Shown here piece after piece: positions 27,686 to 39,959 of a stretch of DNA of 64,000 bases. How positions within the stretch are numbered: position 1 is the stretch's first letter; each line of letters starts with the position of its first letter. Where the stretch lies: assembly GCA_009617715.1 (NCBI GenBank), contig VTFK01000052.1, forward strand, positions 558,001 to 622,000, in the 5' to 3' direction. Source of the DNA: Plectrocnemia conspersa. Its lineage: Eukaryota > Arthropoda > Insecta > Trichoptera > Polycentropodidae. The notes below the pieces were generated by a model. It did no database searches and was not told where the DNA came from. It worked only from the letters and a program-made list of their open reading frames with translations. The position numbers and the translations under genes are program-made.

Positions 27686-28532
27686 TAGGGCATCCAAATA
27701 CCCGGCCTAATTCATTACCCGGTTGTACGGGTATTTTCCGGGAAAGAACCGGGTACCCGGTTCCGGGTAATTTTTGTAAGCCGTTAAGAGTCCAATTTTT
27801 ATTATATTTTAATCTTTGATTAAATATGACGTGATATATTTAGTTATACTTTAATAATTAATATCATTTTTAAAAATAATAAGGTATTGAAATTAAATCA
27901 ATATATTACGTAATTATTAATACTTTACTCAATCGAAATATTTTTACATTCCATCGGTAGGTACATATATACATATACTTACATACTACATACATGTGTA
28001 ACAGTACAAAACCGAAATATTTATTTTAACACATATTTGGCAATAATAATACAAATTGCACATGAAAAATACTAAGGAAATAAATTTTATTAAAATTATA
28101 AAAGAAATTAGATGATTATATTTATTATATGTATTATATGTAGGTAAAGAAACAAAGTTTTAGTGATGTTCTTCTTGTAAAAAGTTATATTTTAAAAACA
28201 CTAACGAATCTAATGTGTTATATTTTCACCCTACAACGCATTAAAATTTATTTTTATTTACAAATGCATCCTTTCAAAATAATCCTTATCTATGCATTTG
28301 CTTATCTCGAAATCTATAGGTCGCTAAGTGCTGTCCCTTTTTTGTCGTTCAAAGACGTTAGTCGCTTAAGAACGCCGATTCGGCTCTTCCATTTAATTTG
28401 AAATAATGGAAAAAAATATTTAAATGAAATTAACCGGATACCCGTCATAAAATTACCCGGTTTTCGGTTCCATTAAAAACATGGCGGGTAACCGAGTACC
28501 CGGTTCTTGTTCTACCCGGTTCGAATGCCCTA
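27686..28532. mobile_element. Non-autonomous hAT element, 847 bp, perfect 8-bp TSD
   Basis: The left terminus is TAGGGCATCCAAATACCCGG and the right terminus, read inward, is TAGGGCATTCGAACCGGGTA. Both subterminal regions are packed with CCCGG/ACCCGG and CCGGGT motifs, probably transposase-binding repeats. The element is flanked on both sides by exactly AATGCAGC (27678-27685 and 28533-28540), the 8-bp duplication made by hAT transposases. The interior is AT-rich and encodes no transposase, so it would depend on an autonomous relative. The intact duplication suggests a fairly recent insertion. Confidence 0.9.
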
Positions 28533-28540
28533 AATGCAGC

Positions 28541-29899
28541 CAACATGATAGGTACGACAAAAAAAAAAAACAAATTTGCAAAATTTATTCCATGCGTTGG
28601 TCGCTCTATAAATTTAGTATGCTGTGTTAACTATTGACGCAGTTAATTGTTTTTTCCGTTGCTAATTAAATTTATATATTCTTTTCACCCTCTACAAAAA
28701 CAGTTATAAAATCACATCTTTAGCCCAAATCGATAGTACCTAATTATTTGTCCGACACTAGGTGCATTTTACTGGAATAAATTTTGGAATTAAATATTGG
28801 AATAAAAGAAAAAAATTCAGATGGTTTTCTCCATTGTGGAATGTTTCTTAGCTTAATGGCCACTAACTTTATTTTAAAAAACTTAAGAGAATTAAAAATA
28901 AATAAAAGAGATTTACTAAGCATTTTGTTTAATGAAATTGGCCAACTTTGTATTTTTCTTATAAAGTCTTGAATGATTTCGCTATGAAAGTATCTAGAAA
29001 AATTTTTTTTACTCTACTCTATTTATATTTAATGATTGAAACTTGTTCATATCTTAACCTTTATTTTTAGAACAACAAAATGTTGGATCTAAAAGTATGA
29101 AAATGATGGGGCTTATAGGGACCTCACAAGTGGAATAGCCTAGAGCATCCGGGCTTGGCTATTAATGTACAGCGTGCGGTTTAAAGTTGCAGGCCGGATA
29201 TCAACTGACTCTCGGGGTCGGTCGGCGAGGGAATTAAGCATTCGCCAATCGAGCAATTGTAAATATTCGTTCTTTCGAGATTCCAAATTTAAATGTATCT
29301 CATTTTCAGAACGCTTTAGACATGCTACATAAATCTTTTACTAATTCCTCTTTTACTGATGTAGATTTTATCTCAAAGTTTTGTTTTAATATTTCGATAA
29401 TATTAGTTTTTCGTATCCGCATATTTAGAGTGTGCGATTTGTGAATTTTCTGATCTAAGTATATTTGAATATGTTACTGAATATAAACTTTAATCGAAAT
29501 TCTGCGGGACAACAATATTTTTTATATTTTTAAAAAAAATGTCGATTAAATAATTATTTTTTTCGCTGACCTGATTTTTTAAATAAAGCTAGGACTAGAA
29601 AATCGTTATGAATTTAATCGCGCAGCACCAAAATTGTACTTAGATACTCATAAACTGATATTTTTTAAGAGAGTGTGAAGTTTGATTAAGACGTTGCAAT
29701 GTAAATAAATCTACCATCGACATTTAATTGACAGTGTAGCGCAATTTTTTCTTCAACTGAATATCTATTGTTTGGCGATAAGATTTTAAATTTGTACTAT
29801 TCCAATCCTTAAATTTATATTAATTATATAGCCATAAATTAAGACGCTAGACGCCAAAAGTATATGGGGAAGAATGGAAGAGATGAGTTCATAGAATAC
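28541..29899. other. Non-coding stretch
   Basis: No supported gene. The 29090-29250 part has higher GC and may be a decayed repeat, but I found no partner copy. Confidence 0.4.
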
Positions 29900-30700
29900 A
29901 CCACCCACACATTGGTGGTAATTGCCAAAGATGAAAGTTGCCGCCACCGAGTCTGGTCATGGGCACCGTCACGCGCCAAATCCACTGGAAATACCGGTTA
30001 TAAGCGACAACAGCAGGGGAGGGAGTAGGATAAGGGAGAGCAGGCGACAGGCTGTCTGTATCCGCTCCGCCACCCCCTGCCGTCTATACCAAACGAATAA
30101 CATTGATTGGCACTGTGATTGTTGGCACTGTAATGATGGGCCTAATTGATTCACATGGATAGCAGTGGTAAAAGGTGGGACGGGGAGGGGGGGACATCGA
30201 TGGTTCTCTCTGTCAATAAAGCGATGATCAATACAATTGGTCAGGTGTCCATACCTGATTGGGGCGTCAGTCCACCACACGCTAGAGGCCCGTCATTCCA
30301 GCATGGAATATTATTATAAACTCCTTATGAGGATAAGGGACTCTCGGAGGTAGATGGCATAAAATTCTATTGAAGGTGCTTAAGTCCTTAGAGACACCGT
30401 GGGTGTTACTGAGGCATGGAGCTATGACAGTTAACGAAAACCCGCTTTTTAACGCTCGATGAATATACTAAGTAAACTTTTAAAAATAAATAGTACTACA
30501 GGGGGGTGTAGACCGCTCTGTAAATGCCCACTCGCATGAAGTACCGTGTTGTCTAACGCCTAACATGTACAGGGACCTGTGCGAGTGTTTTTTGGAAATT
30601 GATGCAAACTAGTCTCAGCTCTGTCTATACCCGATCTAGCTACATATTAATAAATAAAATGTGCGTGCCGCTTATCGTCGGCGCAGTCGTCGCTCGACGA
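29900..30700. other. GC-richer block of unknown nature
   Basis: Overlapping open frames exist on both strands (75 codons on plus at 29922-30149, 103 on minus at 30280-29969). Neither encodes a domain I know and both are low-complexity in places. The texture, GC-rich with a trailing AT-rich tail, suits an old retroelement or a regulatory island. No termini or target duplications were visible. Confidence 0.3.
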
Positions 30701-31271
30701 CAGATTATTTTATATTATGAATTAGTGACGACTAATTTGTCTATGCATATTTTGTGAATCTGTTGTATTACTTGGCGATAAGATGAAAAAAATTTTTTAG
30801 CTATAAGCTATCATTAAAAAAAATCTAAAATATGTATAATCAAGGGTCACAATATTTTTGAGATACTAAACCGACTTATAGAATTTTAATATAGCTGATA
30901 CCGATTAATTTATTATTGCTAAATCATTGCGTGAAAATAATTACTGTGTGTATTGTACCGTGCAATTAAATACCAATTAATTTCCTGAATACTGCAAGGG
31001 AACTTTAACACTGTTGCTCCAACGCTAATATTTGGCAATCATCCAGACAATGCTGACTGGCTTGCTTCTTTTAAATTATTGTCTCGTTTTCCTGTTCTTT
31101 TTTTATTCTCTTGAGCATACCTTGATGCTCCAATTTTTTTAATATCCAATTTAAGTCAATAATTATAAATAATAACTGTTTAATATGCTACACGAAATAA
31201 TAGGCGAATAATATAAATATTCACTCTTGTTTTGCTTAATGTGTATTAAAATTGATTGACAAGAAATCGTT
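30701..31271. other. Non-coding stretch
   Basis: Nothing supported. Confidence 0.4.
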
Positions 31272-31738
31272 AACCCCAAAGGCAGCCAGATCTATCAGTG
31301 TTTGAAATGACGTTTGAAATGACTTGATGTTTTTCAATTTTCATTTGAGAGATCAAAGGTAGAGACTATTAAATAATTATAATCAGAATCGATCATCATA
31401 TATTTTCCTAATCTCATGTCATGCTTAGTGACATATTGATTGTAAGCTGTACTAATAGCTTATTTTATATAATATAAAATATACTTATAGCTTATTACCT
31501 AGGCGAATAAAAAAATTGCTAGGTAAAATATTCACTCCACATTTATTCAAAAGGCAGCCAGATCTAATTAGGCAAAATAACTAATTAATACATGAAAGAC
31601 TAGGGTTTGAAAAGACCCTGATGTTTCTCAATTTTTATTTGAGAGATCAAAGTTAGTGTATTTTAAATAATTATAATCAAAATCGATCATCAAATATTTT
31701 CCTAATCTCGTGTCGTGCTTAGTGACATATTGATTATA
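31272..31738 (+). repeat. Direct repeat pair, about 170-190 bp each
   Basis: The copies at about 31272-31443 and 31548-31738 share AGGCAGCCAGATCTA, CATTTGAGAGATCAAAG, AATAATTATAATCA, AATCGATCATCA and TTTTCCTAATCTC followed by GTGCTTAGTGACATATTGAT. The intervening about 100 bp is AT-rich. A LINE scrap follows immediately, so these may be flanking or internal parts of the same element. Confidence 0.8.
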
Positions 31739-31833
31739 AATTTTCTGTGTGAACAACAATCAGTATTCAAAGAAATATATTACACAGAGACTGCATTGCA
31801 AGTAGTAATAAATTATTGTTGTTGGACAAAGAT

Positions 31834-32100
31834 ATGAACAAAATTACTGGATCATTTTTTTTAGATTTAAAGAAAGCTTTCGAAACAATAGACAGAAATA
31901 TAATATTAAAGAATATAGGTATAAGTGAAATAGTCTTTATATAGTTAAGATGGGGTCACACAAGGGTCCAAATTAAAACCATTGTTTTAAATAATATACA
32001 TTAATGATACAATTAATAATATAGAAAAATGTATAAGATGACACTTTATTTTATTGCTGAAGAAGTTGTATATAACTTAAATAACGAATTAAATATAATA
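31834..32100 (+). pseudogene. LINE reverse-transcriptase scrap (palm start)
   Basis: An open frame from 31834 reads FFLDLKKAFETIDR. This is the conserved block carrying the first catalytic Asp of non-LTR reverse transcriptases (usually DLxKAFDTIDH). After stops it continues with GSKLKPLF and YINDTINNIEKC, the next conserved RT blocks (G-S-LGPLLFxxYINDI). Frameshifts and stops make it inactive. Confidence 0.75.
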
Positions 32101-34658
32101 GAAAGATAGTTATAAAATAATGTATTTAAACTAAAAGTATGAATATTATTTATTTAGTATAAAAAATTAGCTTAATTAGAATTTGGCATGATATTGTCTG
32201 GGTTTTTTAAATATTTGATTGAGTTCTTCTTCTATTGTCAATAACTGTTCTGTCTGGGTATCATCTTCTATATCATCTAAATCATTTTCAAATGAATGTT
32301 GTTCTGCAGCCGTACTAGTTTTATCATTTTCTTAATCAAATATTTTTTTAATAAATACTTTGCAATCTTAAATACCTTCTTTAAAGGCATAATACCATTT
32401 ACGAGGCAGTTTTGCGAATATTTATTGAGTCCCTATTGTCATTAACAACCCGTTTTTTAAGCGTTTTATCTTTCAGTTTTGTCTTCTTTCGTTTGTAAAG
32501 TTATTCCATGCTCACTTTTTAAATATTTAATCATTGATGCTGTATTTCCATATTTCTTAATTTGTATTGATAAGTATAATTTACATTTATAGCAATATTT
32601 TGAATCCATGCATTGCGTAAAATAATCTCACACTATTAACTCTTCTGCCATTTGGGTTCATTTTAATAATATATTTAAGTTGTAAATTATAATTTTTAAC
32701 CTTTAGAATACCAGCACCTTATTTTAGGGTGTGGGGTTGAGAATTTAGGTCCATAGAAATTGAATAAAATGTACACTTCACAGTAGAATATATAGACTGA
32801 GTCTTACATATAAAATTAAACTTTCTCAAGTTCTATCTCCATGTTTTTTTTTAATTTTTTTATCAATCAATTCCAACACTTGCCCCATAGAGATTGAAAT
32901 TTGAAAAAACTGACAAAATCTCTCGTTTTCGATTTTACTATTTTTTTTAAATTCTTTAACTTAGATTTAATATTAAATCTGTTAAAATTAAGTACAAAAT
33001 ATATTTTTACATTAGGTTTTACCTTTTTTTTGAAATTGTATATATTTTAGTATTGCCTATTTTACTATTTTATTTTATAGAGGAAACTATTTGACGAACT
33101 TTTATGCCGGAAATCAAATTGTTTATTTCAAATGGGAGAAAAGCAAGTAATATATATAAATCACATAAATATATTTTATAAATCATCAATCATTTACTTT
33201 GCTTATTTTCCATTCCATATTACAAAAAAACTTGACATGTTATTAAAATATTATTTTTCAGTACTATATGAAATATTTTCCGCGAGGCATTTAAAAATAT
33301 ATATATTTATTGGTAATTATTTTTAGCAGTTTCATACATTGACCCTAATTAAACGACTAAACTGTATCTTCTTAATTGACTCGTGGGAGTTATGAATCGG
33401 AAAAAAATAAAAGGCATACCTACGTGTATTGAGTCGGCATGCGTTTTATGTCATACACATGTCTATGAAATGTTTTGACATATAAGATGAAATTATTTAG
33501 AATGATCTGTATACAGCGAGATTGAAATGAACCTTAAGTCTCGCGTATTTTCAGTCTCTGGCGTAAACACACGCAACAATATGATTTCAATGATGTGAGT
33601 AAAGCAATTCGCATTAGGTGTGCGCGTGCTATGAATAGACCAAGTATTTAATATTTTTAGACTATTTAATGGGCTGAAGGATTAATATAAAATGGATCTT
33701 AACATAAATAAAATAATTTATCTACATTATCTTTTTTTCAATAAAATACCACATTCATTTTGGAATTATCTAATAAAACAATTCATTCAAAATTTCACAT
33801 TCGTACTCTGAAATCGAATTTTCAGCTCCAGCCAAAGTAATCAAAAGCATAATTCATAAATATGCATCAAACCACATCGAATGATACTTGATTGATCAAC
33901 AGAATAGTTTTTGTGTATCGAGATCAGTAGCAAAGAATCTGCTTTGTTTTTCCAATTTTGTGACGAAAATCTCGATTTAAACAAACTTGTAGATATCATC
34001 AACATTGATTTTTTGATATTTTCATAGACTTTTGATCAAGTTTGGCTTTTCATATAATTATTAATTTTTCATCAAAATGTTCAATATGAGCAACACATGT
34101 CTTCTGAATACGTTGCCATATGAGGAATTCTTCAATCACTGCATATTATTATTTCTTTCGTTTATTAACAAATTTCCACTCTCAATCGATGACTTAAAAT
34201 ATATTTTAAAATAGATTCCCTTGAATTGTAAAAAAATCAATTATTCACTACTCTATTCTAGAGCAAGAACACCACTTAATTTATTCGAATCAGAACTGTG
34301 ACAAATAAAAATAGATAAAAACAGAACCATGACAATTCAGATTCATTTTTGTTCAAGGACAAAGAAGGACAAATTGCTACTTGTAACGGAAGTTAAAAAA
34401 AATGTTTTCAAGAAGACAAAGAGCTACAAAAGTAGAACAAAAAGTACAAAATTTTTGCCTCCTCAAATGAGACCTCTTATGTTATAAAATGTTTTGTTTT
34501 TTCATATTGTGTTTCGTCCAGTTACTGACCGGCCAAATATTTAAACTAGATTACTTCTGATAAAAAATATCCAAAAAGGTTTCTCAGATACTGAAGTTCA
34601 TGATGGAATATATATTATATATTATCATTTTTTATTCTCTACAAACTTTCTTCAAGGT
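32101..34658. other. Long AT-rich stretch without genes
   Basis: Only short chance ORFs. A minus-strand scrap with EDDTQTEQL-like codons near 32190-32330 is possible but too short and broken to name. Confidence 0.4.
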
Positions 34659-34841
34659 GTGCTGGGATATGATTCCCTCGAGTCGCATCGACTAGTGTAC
34701 TTGAAAAAGCACTTCTTTAAGCTGCCGGTAAAAAACATACACAATCCGGTGATTCTGGTAGAATTTGTGTGCCACCTAATTACCAGTACTTATTTGAAGT
34801 ATCGCATTCAAGAACATGAGTATTGGACAACTCCGCAATAA
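34659..34841 (+). pseudogene. LINE ORF2 C-terminal scrap
   Basis: The 60-codon frame reads GYDSLESHRLVYLKKHFFK and then IHNPVIL. This resembles the C-terminal region downstream of the reverse transcriptase in Jockey-like LINE ORF2 proteins, where an LGYxSLExRR motif is followed by a helical L-K segment. It is isolated from the other LINE scraps in the window but has the same orientation as those at 31.8, 38.1 and 40.4 kb. Confidence 0.5.
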
Positions 34842-34974
34842 TAATTTTTAACAATATGTTTGATAATATTGATTTGCTCTCATCTAGCTATAAAAAAATA
34901 AATAACATTCCTTTAAAATTAATATTTTATGATATACTAGAGAAAACGAAATGTTCAATTTTAATTAGGTAGCG

Positions 34975-35050
34975 ATGGTATTCGAGCCCGCGACCTGCAG
35001 GTTTCCGATCCCGATCGCGATTGAGCGCGTGTTTACGCGCCAGCTATAAA
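34975..35050 (-). repeat. tRNA-derived SINE-like segment
   Basis: On the minus strand the sequence reads GGAAACCTGCAGGTCGCGGG and then CTCGAATACC. This is the anticodon-arm to T-arm pattern of tRNA-derived sequences (B box GGTTCGAATCC with changes). A weak A-box-like CTCAATCGCGATCGG precedes it. Acceptor ends do not pair, so it is not a functional tRNA. Confidence 0.4.
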
Positions 35051-35063
35051 TTATAGCTCAACG

Positions 35064-35267
35064 CTAATGTTTATCGCTCGCTTTCCGATTGCGCAAATGT
35101 TTCGTATCGCGTGTCTCATTGTGTTTGGGATTCGCTAATTGAGATTTGCTGTAGTCGGTCGATGACGTCATTCGCCATAGACAGAACCGCAGAAAGACCC
35201 GAGCGACGAATAGAACGGTTTGACCGCGAACCGCAAAACACGTACCCGCCACTATCACTCGGAAACG
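35064..35267 (+). promoter_or_regulatory. GC-rich island with CRE, candidate 5' exon
   Basis: A GC-rich block contains the full palindromic CRE TGACGTCA (35163-35170). An ATG at 35162 opens 35 codons (MTSFAIDRTAERPERR...) that reach AACG|GTGAGC, a good donor with the last exon base at 35267 (phase 1). The Shaker exon at 53563 requires phase 2 upstream, so direct in-frame splicing does not work unless another small exon lies between. It may instead be a non-coding first exon or an enhancer. The 71-codon minus frame here is a shadow. Confidence 0.35.
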
Positions 35268-35423
35268 GTGAGCTTTCAACCATTTGACATATTTTTTTTA
35301 ATAATACATAATGTGCACTATATTAAATAAAACAGAATAAATTTTATATATGTTCGTCAATTGTAATTTAAGACGATGCTTAGTATGTAGATGTATTATT
35401 AATAAATTCGGGGGGGGTTTATT

Positions 35424-35618
35424 TTATAAACACAAATTGTCAGTAGGATTGGGTTCCGGACGTTGAGCGAAGAGAGAAGCGGCGGCTTCTGCGATCTTCG
35501 CTGGTCTAAAGTTGAATCGGCTTTCTTTTACTGCAGTCCTTGCTGAAGGGCTCTTGAAATTCAAATGCCTTGAACTCCAAAGTGGATGTTCTTTTGTGAA
35601 TACCATATTTGACGGCAT
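35424..35618 (-). CDS. Unrecognised short minus-strand ORF
   Basis: A 64-codon frame with balanced, non-AT-driven codons (it includes FNFRPAKIAEAAASLFAQRP) ends next to a G-run at about 35410-35417. Composition differs from the AT-rich surroundings and suggests a real coding past, such as a retrocopy or a transposon fragment, but I do not recognise the family. No splice partner or promoter was identified. Confidence 0.25.
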   Translation of the reverse strand: MPSNMVFTKEHPLWSSRHLNFKSPSARTAVKESRFNFRPAKIAEAAASLFAQRPEPNPTDNLCL

Positions 35619-35619
35619 G

Positions 35620-36374
35620 TCTGATTTTTTGTTACCAGTATTTATACTTGAGTAAATTTTTGTCTGGCAAAGTGTTTTCTGCTATTTTTCGGTGGAACGA
35701 CTTATTACAGAAGGGTGGTGAGTTTATTTTTAATTATTCGTTAGCCAATAAACAAATTAGGAACAGTCGTTTTGAGGATAAACCTAAATGTACAGATTAT
35801 CCAACCTCATTGCGACAGGTATTCTATTATTTTCTTATTTATAGCGTATACCTTGTGAATGTAGCTGTAAAAATGTTTCTCATGGTTTGTCACATTTTAA
35901 CGAAGAAGTTCATTTATTTATTAAAGGGTTAAAACGCATTATCATAAGCCGAAATAGTCTTTTTATGACTTAAAAGCATAGTTAATGAGCGCGACATACT
36001 TTTCAAGTTCATAATATTTAATAAATAATTAATGAATACATATTTTTTTATAAATTTAGTTTACTTTTAAGCAGGTAGATATTAGTTTTTTATTATGACA
36101 GGCCCAATACGTTACAAAGGGATAAACACAATCAACAACTGCTAAGTATATTATACAAAGTATGTGACTTATTATATTTAATAAATTATAAATAATACAG
36201 CTCAAATCAATATGCAAAATCTAGCTCGATTTTATTTGTATTATACATTACGATATTAATCCGTGAGATAAGAAAAATCTAGGAAAACCAAAGTATTATA
36301 ATAATTTATTAATATCTTATTCTAATCTCTCAGGCACGATAAAAATTTAAAAACACTGGTGTTCTTTTGGGATT
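35620..36374. other. Non-coding stretch
   Basis: A 107-codon plus-strand open frame (35609-35932) is AT-driven with hydrophobic low-complexity parts, and I do not support it as a gene. Nothing else is visible. Confidence 0.4.
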
Positions 36375-36435
36375 GGAACTTGGATCTTTCAAGTTTTAGT
36401 TTTAAGTTATTCCACTTGTCTATCGTACTATTATA
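36375..36435 (-). repeat. tRNA-derived SINE-like head
   Basis: On the minus strand an A-box-like TAGACAAGTGG is followed 42 bp later by the B-box-like AGTTCCAATCCC, almost exactly tRNA spacing. The ends do not form an acceptor stem. Confidence 0.45.
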
Positions 36436-38136
36436 TTTCTGCCATGGTCACGATTTACGATCGACTGCCACTCGTGTTGGAATTGGCACTGTGTGAACTC
36501 GCATATTTAGTATATATTATATTATAAGTCCGTGTTATGTTAAGTGTATTTGATCAAATGCCATCTGTGACTTTTGTGCATTTACAAGAATCGATAAATT
36601 GTGTCTTGAGAATCAAATCAAAAATTGTGAGTCAAGAAATTGATAGTGTTTTTTCATCATCTTTTTTAAACTGGAATTCAAGATTTTTCTTCTTTTTTAT
36701 AGTTCTTATATTTTATTAAATGGCTCGTCTTCTACTTCAGCATATTGATTGGTTTTTTAATAAAAAAATTCGAAAGCTTCTAAAGTATATCTAAAGTAAT
36801 TGGAAACGCTTTTTAATCGAAACAATTGCTGCGATGGCTCTTCGTACTTTTTTTCTTTTGCGATTTTTTAGCTTACGGTTAAAATTATCTTTCAAATATG
36901 CATCTATTGTAATGGTTTTTTCCTTTAAAATACATTTTTCGAATAAATCTTTGCAGTTTCGAAACACGAAAATCTGTTGTTTTTTGCATTGCATTTACTG
37001 CGGATTTCAAGTCAGTTTTCAGATGTAAAAAATTATTTGTGGAATTTATTTCCATTAGCACTTAGTGCCATATCATCAATTAACAAATAAATTAAAAGTT
37101 ATTAAAATATTATGGAATTGATTCCGCTGCTAAGCATACCAGTGAATTTTTCTCTGATTTACCAACTTATTTTAAAGCAGAATAAATACCTTTTAATCCG
37201 GCATAAAAATGCAATGGTTTTTAAAGGCTTAAAAAAATATTTTTCAACAAAAAAAATTTTCTAATTCAAAAATTATCAATGAGGTAATTTGCTATTTTTC
37301 TAAAGAATAAACACTGGGCTCAATAAACAATAAAATAATTTAAAGTGGATGAATGAAATGCTGCTTTCTGACTGTGATTTCTGAAGAAAGTATGTGCAAT
37401 TCTACATACTTATATAATAATAATAAATTTCATGACCGTTTCGGTGACAGATGGCCTTGTCTTACTAATAAATCTCACTATAGATATTAAATGGCATATT
37501 TATTTCAGTAGCACTACAACGTAACACATACATACACATTTTATGTTTAATAAAATTTAACGTGGTGCATTGCGAACGTGGATTTTACGTAACTCTCTGC
37601 ATTCGATACATTCCGTACGGGTATGTGTATGAAAAGTTTTATTTTAATACACGTGTTTATAATTGAAATTCATAAATATATAAATGTTTATTCTATATTA
37701 GTATAGCTAAGCTTTCAACCAATATTAATTTTTTTTATTGAAAAGTTAAAACTGTATTTTATTTAATAAGTCTATTTTTATTATATAAGTATATTTTATT
37801 TAATATGTCAGCGAATATTTCGTGAACGATTCGTACAAATTTGTCCATTCTTATCGCTGATTTATTTTTAGATTTTTAAGATAATTAACTATATTAAGTA
37901 TAACAGTAAGCAGATATATATAAATAAACCTAAAATACAAAAATATTACACTTTGTTGCAATGTAATTTTTTAAATATTTTTAAAAAACTTTTTTACTAA
38001 ATATATATTTGACATACTTTACTTTTTTTAATGATTATATTTTATTTGGTTTATTTGGCTTCTAGCTCATATCGATTCTCTATGGTGATGGGCTTTCGTT
38101 AACCATCTGTTCTTTAGTGTCAAAAAGTTCCATACT
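36436..38136. other. Non-coding stretch
   Basis: Short ORFs only. Overlapping plus/minus frames at 36791-37028 are Phe/Lys-rich products of AT-rich sequence. Confidence 0.4.
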
Positions 38137-38343
38137 GTGTCATTTTCTAGATCCCGTTCGCCATCAGTTTATTCCTACGACTTCTATGGTAACATTTTGG
38201 CTAGAAAAATTTCCACTAAAAATCTCGTAATCACTTTTAAAAGCAAGTGGAGCTTCTATCTACACTACGTAAACGTCGTCTGTGATAAATCTTCCAAGAT
38301 GCTTGGCTTTGTTATGAGAAACACATTTCACTTTAATTCATAG
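38137..38343 (+). pseudogene. LINE reverse-transcriptase scrap (post-palm)
   Basis: The 68-codon frame reads SFSRSRSPSVYSYDFYGN, an N-x-x-K-T/C-x-x-x-FSR-type block that precedes the K-DLGV motif in Jockey/CR1-like RTs. It continues to CDKSSKMLGFVMRN, the following conserved block. The order and spacing fit LINE ORF2. The flanks are not readable, so it is a truncated relic. Confidence 0.75.
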
Positions 38344-39959
38344 CATTCTTGAATCGGGATCTATAATTTGAAATCTGATTTCTTGATAATCTCTTCTAGT
38401 TATTGCAGAAAATTAATATCTCATTGCATAATTTACTTCAAGAATAGTTGCTTATTGCTTTTCATAATTAATAGAAGACAACTTTGAAACGTTGCAATTT
38501 GTGCCAATTCATGCGGTACCCATTTATTCATTTTTCATGTCATCCAAGTGTCGTAAAAGTCTACTGCGAGCTTTTTTAGACTAGTTTACAGTGTCATTTA
38601 ATATTTTTTAATCAACATCAAACAAATGTTTTTCAAGGGGCTCACATTTAAAGTTAAAATAACCAGTAAGAAATTAATTGCACCAATGCTTTACAGTACT
38701 CTGATTAAGAGTATCGTGAAATTCTAAATCGTTGTTTTTCGTGGCCTATGACACTTTGTATTTGTCAACATAATACATAGAAACCCAAATAAAAACAATT
38801 AAATAAGAAAATAATTAAGAACATAACTATTCTTGCAAAAAACATTAAAACTTCTTGTTCCAAACACAAGTTAAAATTTGCCACTATATATTAAGCCCAA
38901 TGCATAATGAATGGACGAAATAGCGTAAGATGAAAATATTAAGATTATTATTTATTAAATTTATCTATTCAAGTTTCACACATTGATTAAAAATCAAAAC
39001 TCTTAATCTAAATGTAATGTATTTTAATGTTATATTAAATAATAACTCGTAAAAGCTAAAAGCATATTTCAATGGGCGCTATTTATTATTATTGTATCAC
39101 ATCTACATCATATTTAAGTGAGAACTTTTTTTTGTTACAATCAAAGGTATTCAACAATTTTAAGTTATTACTGAGCTTTCCAATTATATCAAAGAGAATT
39201 TAATGAAAAATCGTTAAAAGAAAAAGTTCACCTTGTAAGTTTAAACATCGAAAGCTGAAGTATCCCGAGGGAATCTAACCCAATAATTTAACCGGCGAGC
39301 TAACCACCCGGTAAATACTTTACAAGAATCGTTAATTTATTTGAAGGCTTGAAATATTCTAGAATGACTACAAATACATATTGTTTTTAAAAGCAAAAAT
39401 TAACACTGATTTGCATTATACTATAGTTATTTTTATGTATACAGGTATACATCTCTTTTAAATTAAAAATAATTTTATTCACTGTAAAAGTCTACTTTTT
39501 AATTTGATTTATCTTCTCACAACATAAGCCTATAAGCTGATTTCATCTTGCATTATTTATTTTCATATAATAATTTTAATTCAATGATATCTTCCTTATT
39601 TTTAAATAGCCTTTAAAAGCAAACATATACTATTTTTTTCACAAAAATGACTATCTGTAGTTTAATATTAATAATATATAATCATATAACGTATTTTAAT
39701 ATATTTTAAAATGCACACAATAAACTAAAACGATTCACCGAATGCATTTGAGTTCAGTCTATATTTAGATCACACTACTTCTATTTACTAAATTTATAAT
39801 ATTTTTACGCTGCATATAAATAGAAGTTGTATTCGGTTCACTTCTGTGACACGTGTCTCAGGTATGAATGTATACGCTTACATTTTAAAAAACTATTAAG
39901 CATACATAAATTATTTACTAAAATTATATAATAAATTAAAGCATCAAACATGCAAATTC
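38344..39959. other. Non-coding stretch with a tRNA-like remnant
   Basis: No gene. At 39262-39312 the minus strand shows an A-box-like TTAGCTCGCCGGTTAA and, only about 22 bp later, the B-box-like GGTTAGATTCCC. It looks like a tRNA-derived repeat with the anticodon arm deleted. Confidence 0.4.

Noticed and set aside
35609..35932. 107-codon plus-strand ORF
   Set aside because: AT-driven, hydrophobic and low-complexity, without a recognisable domain. It overlaps the minus-strand ORF at 35424-35618 by only ten bases.
37552..37626. TACGG|GTATGT, which would give the fly-like Tyr-Gly junction into SLPKLSSQ in phase 2
   Set aside because: The frame has no ATG before an upstream stop and no coding character, so I did not call it a Shaker start exon.
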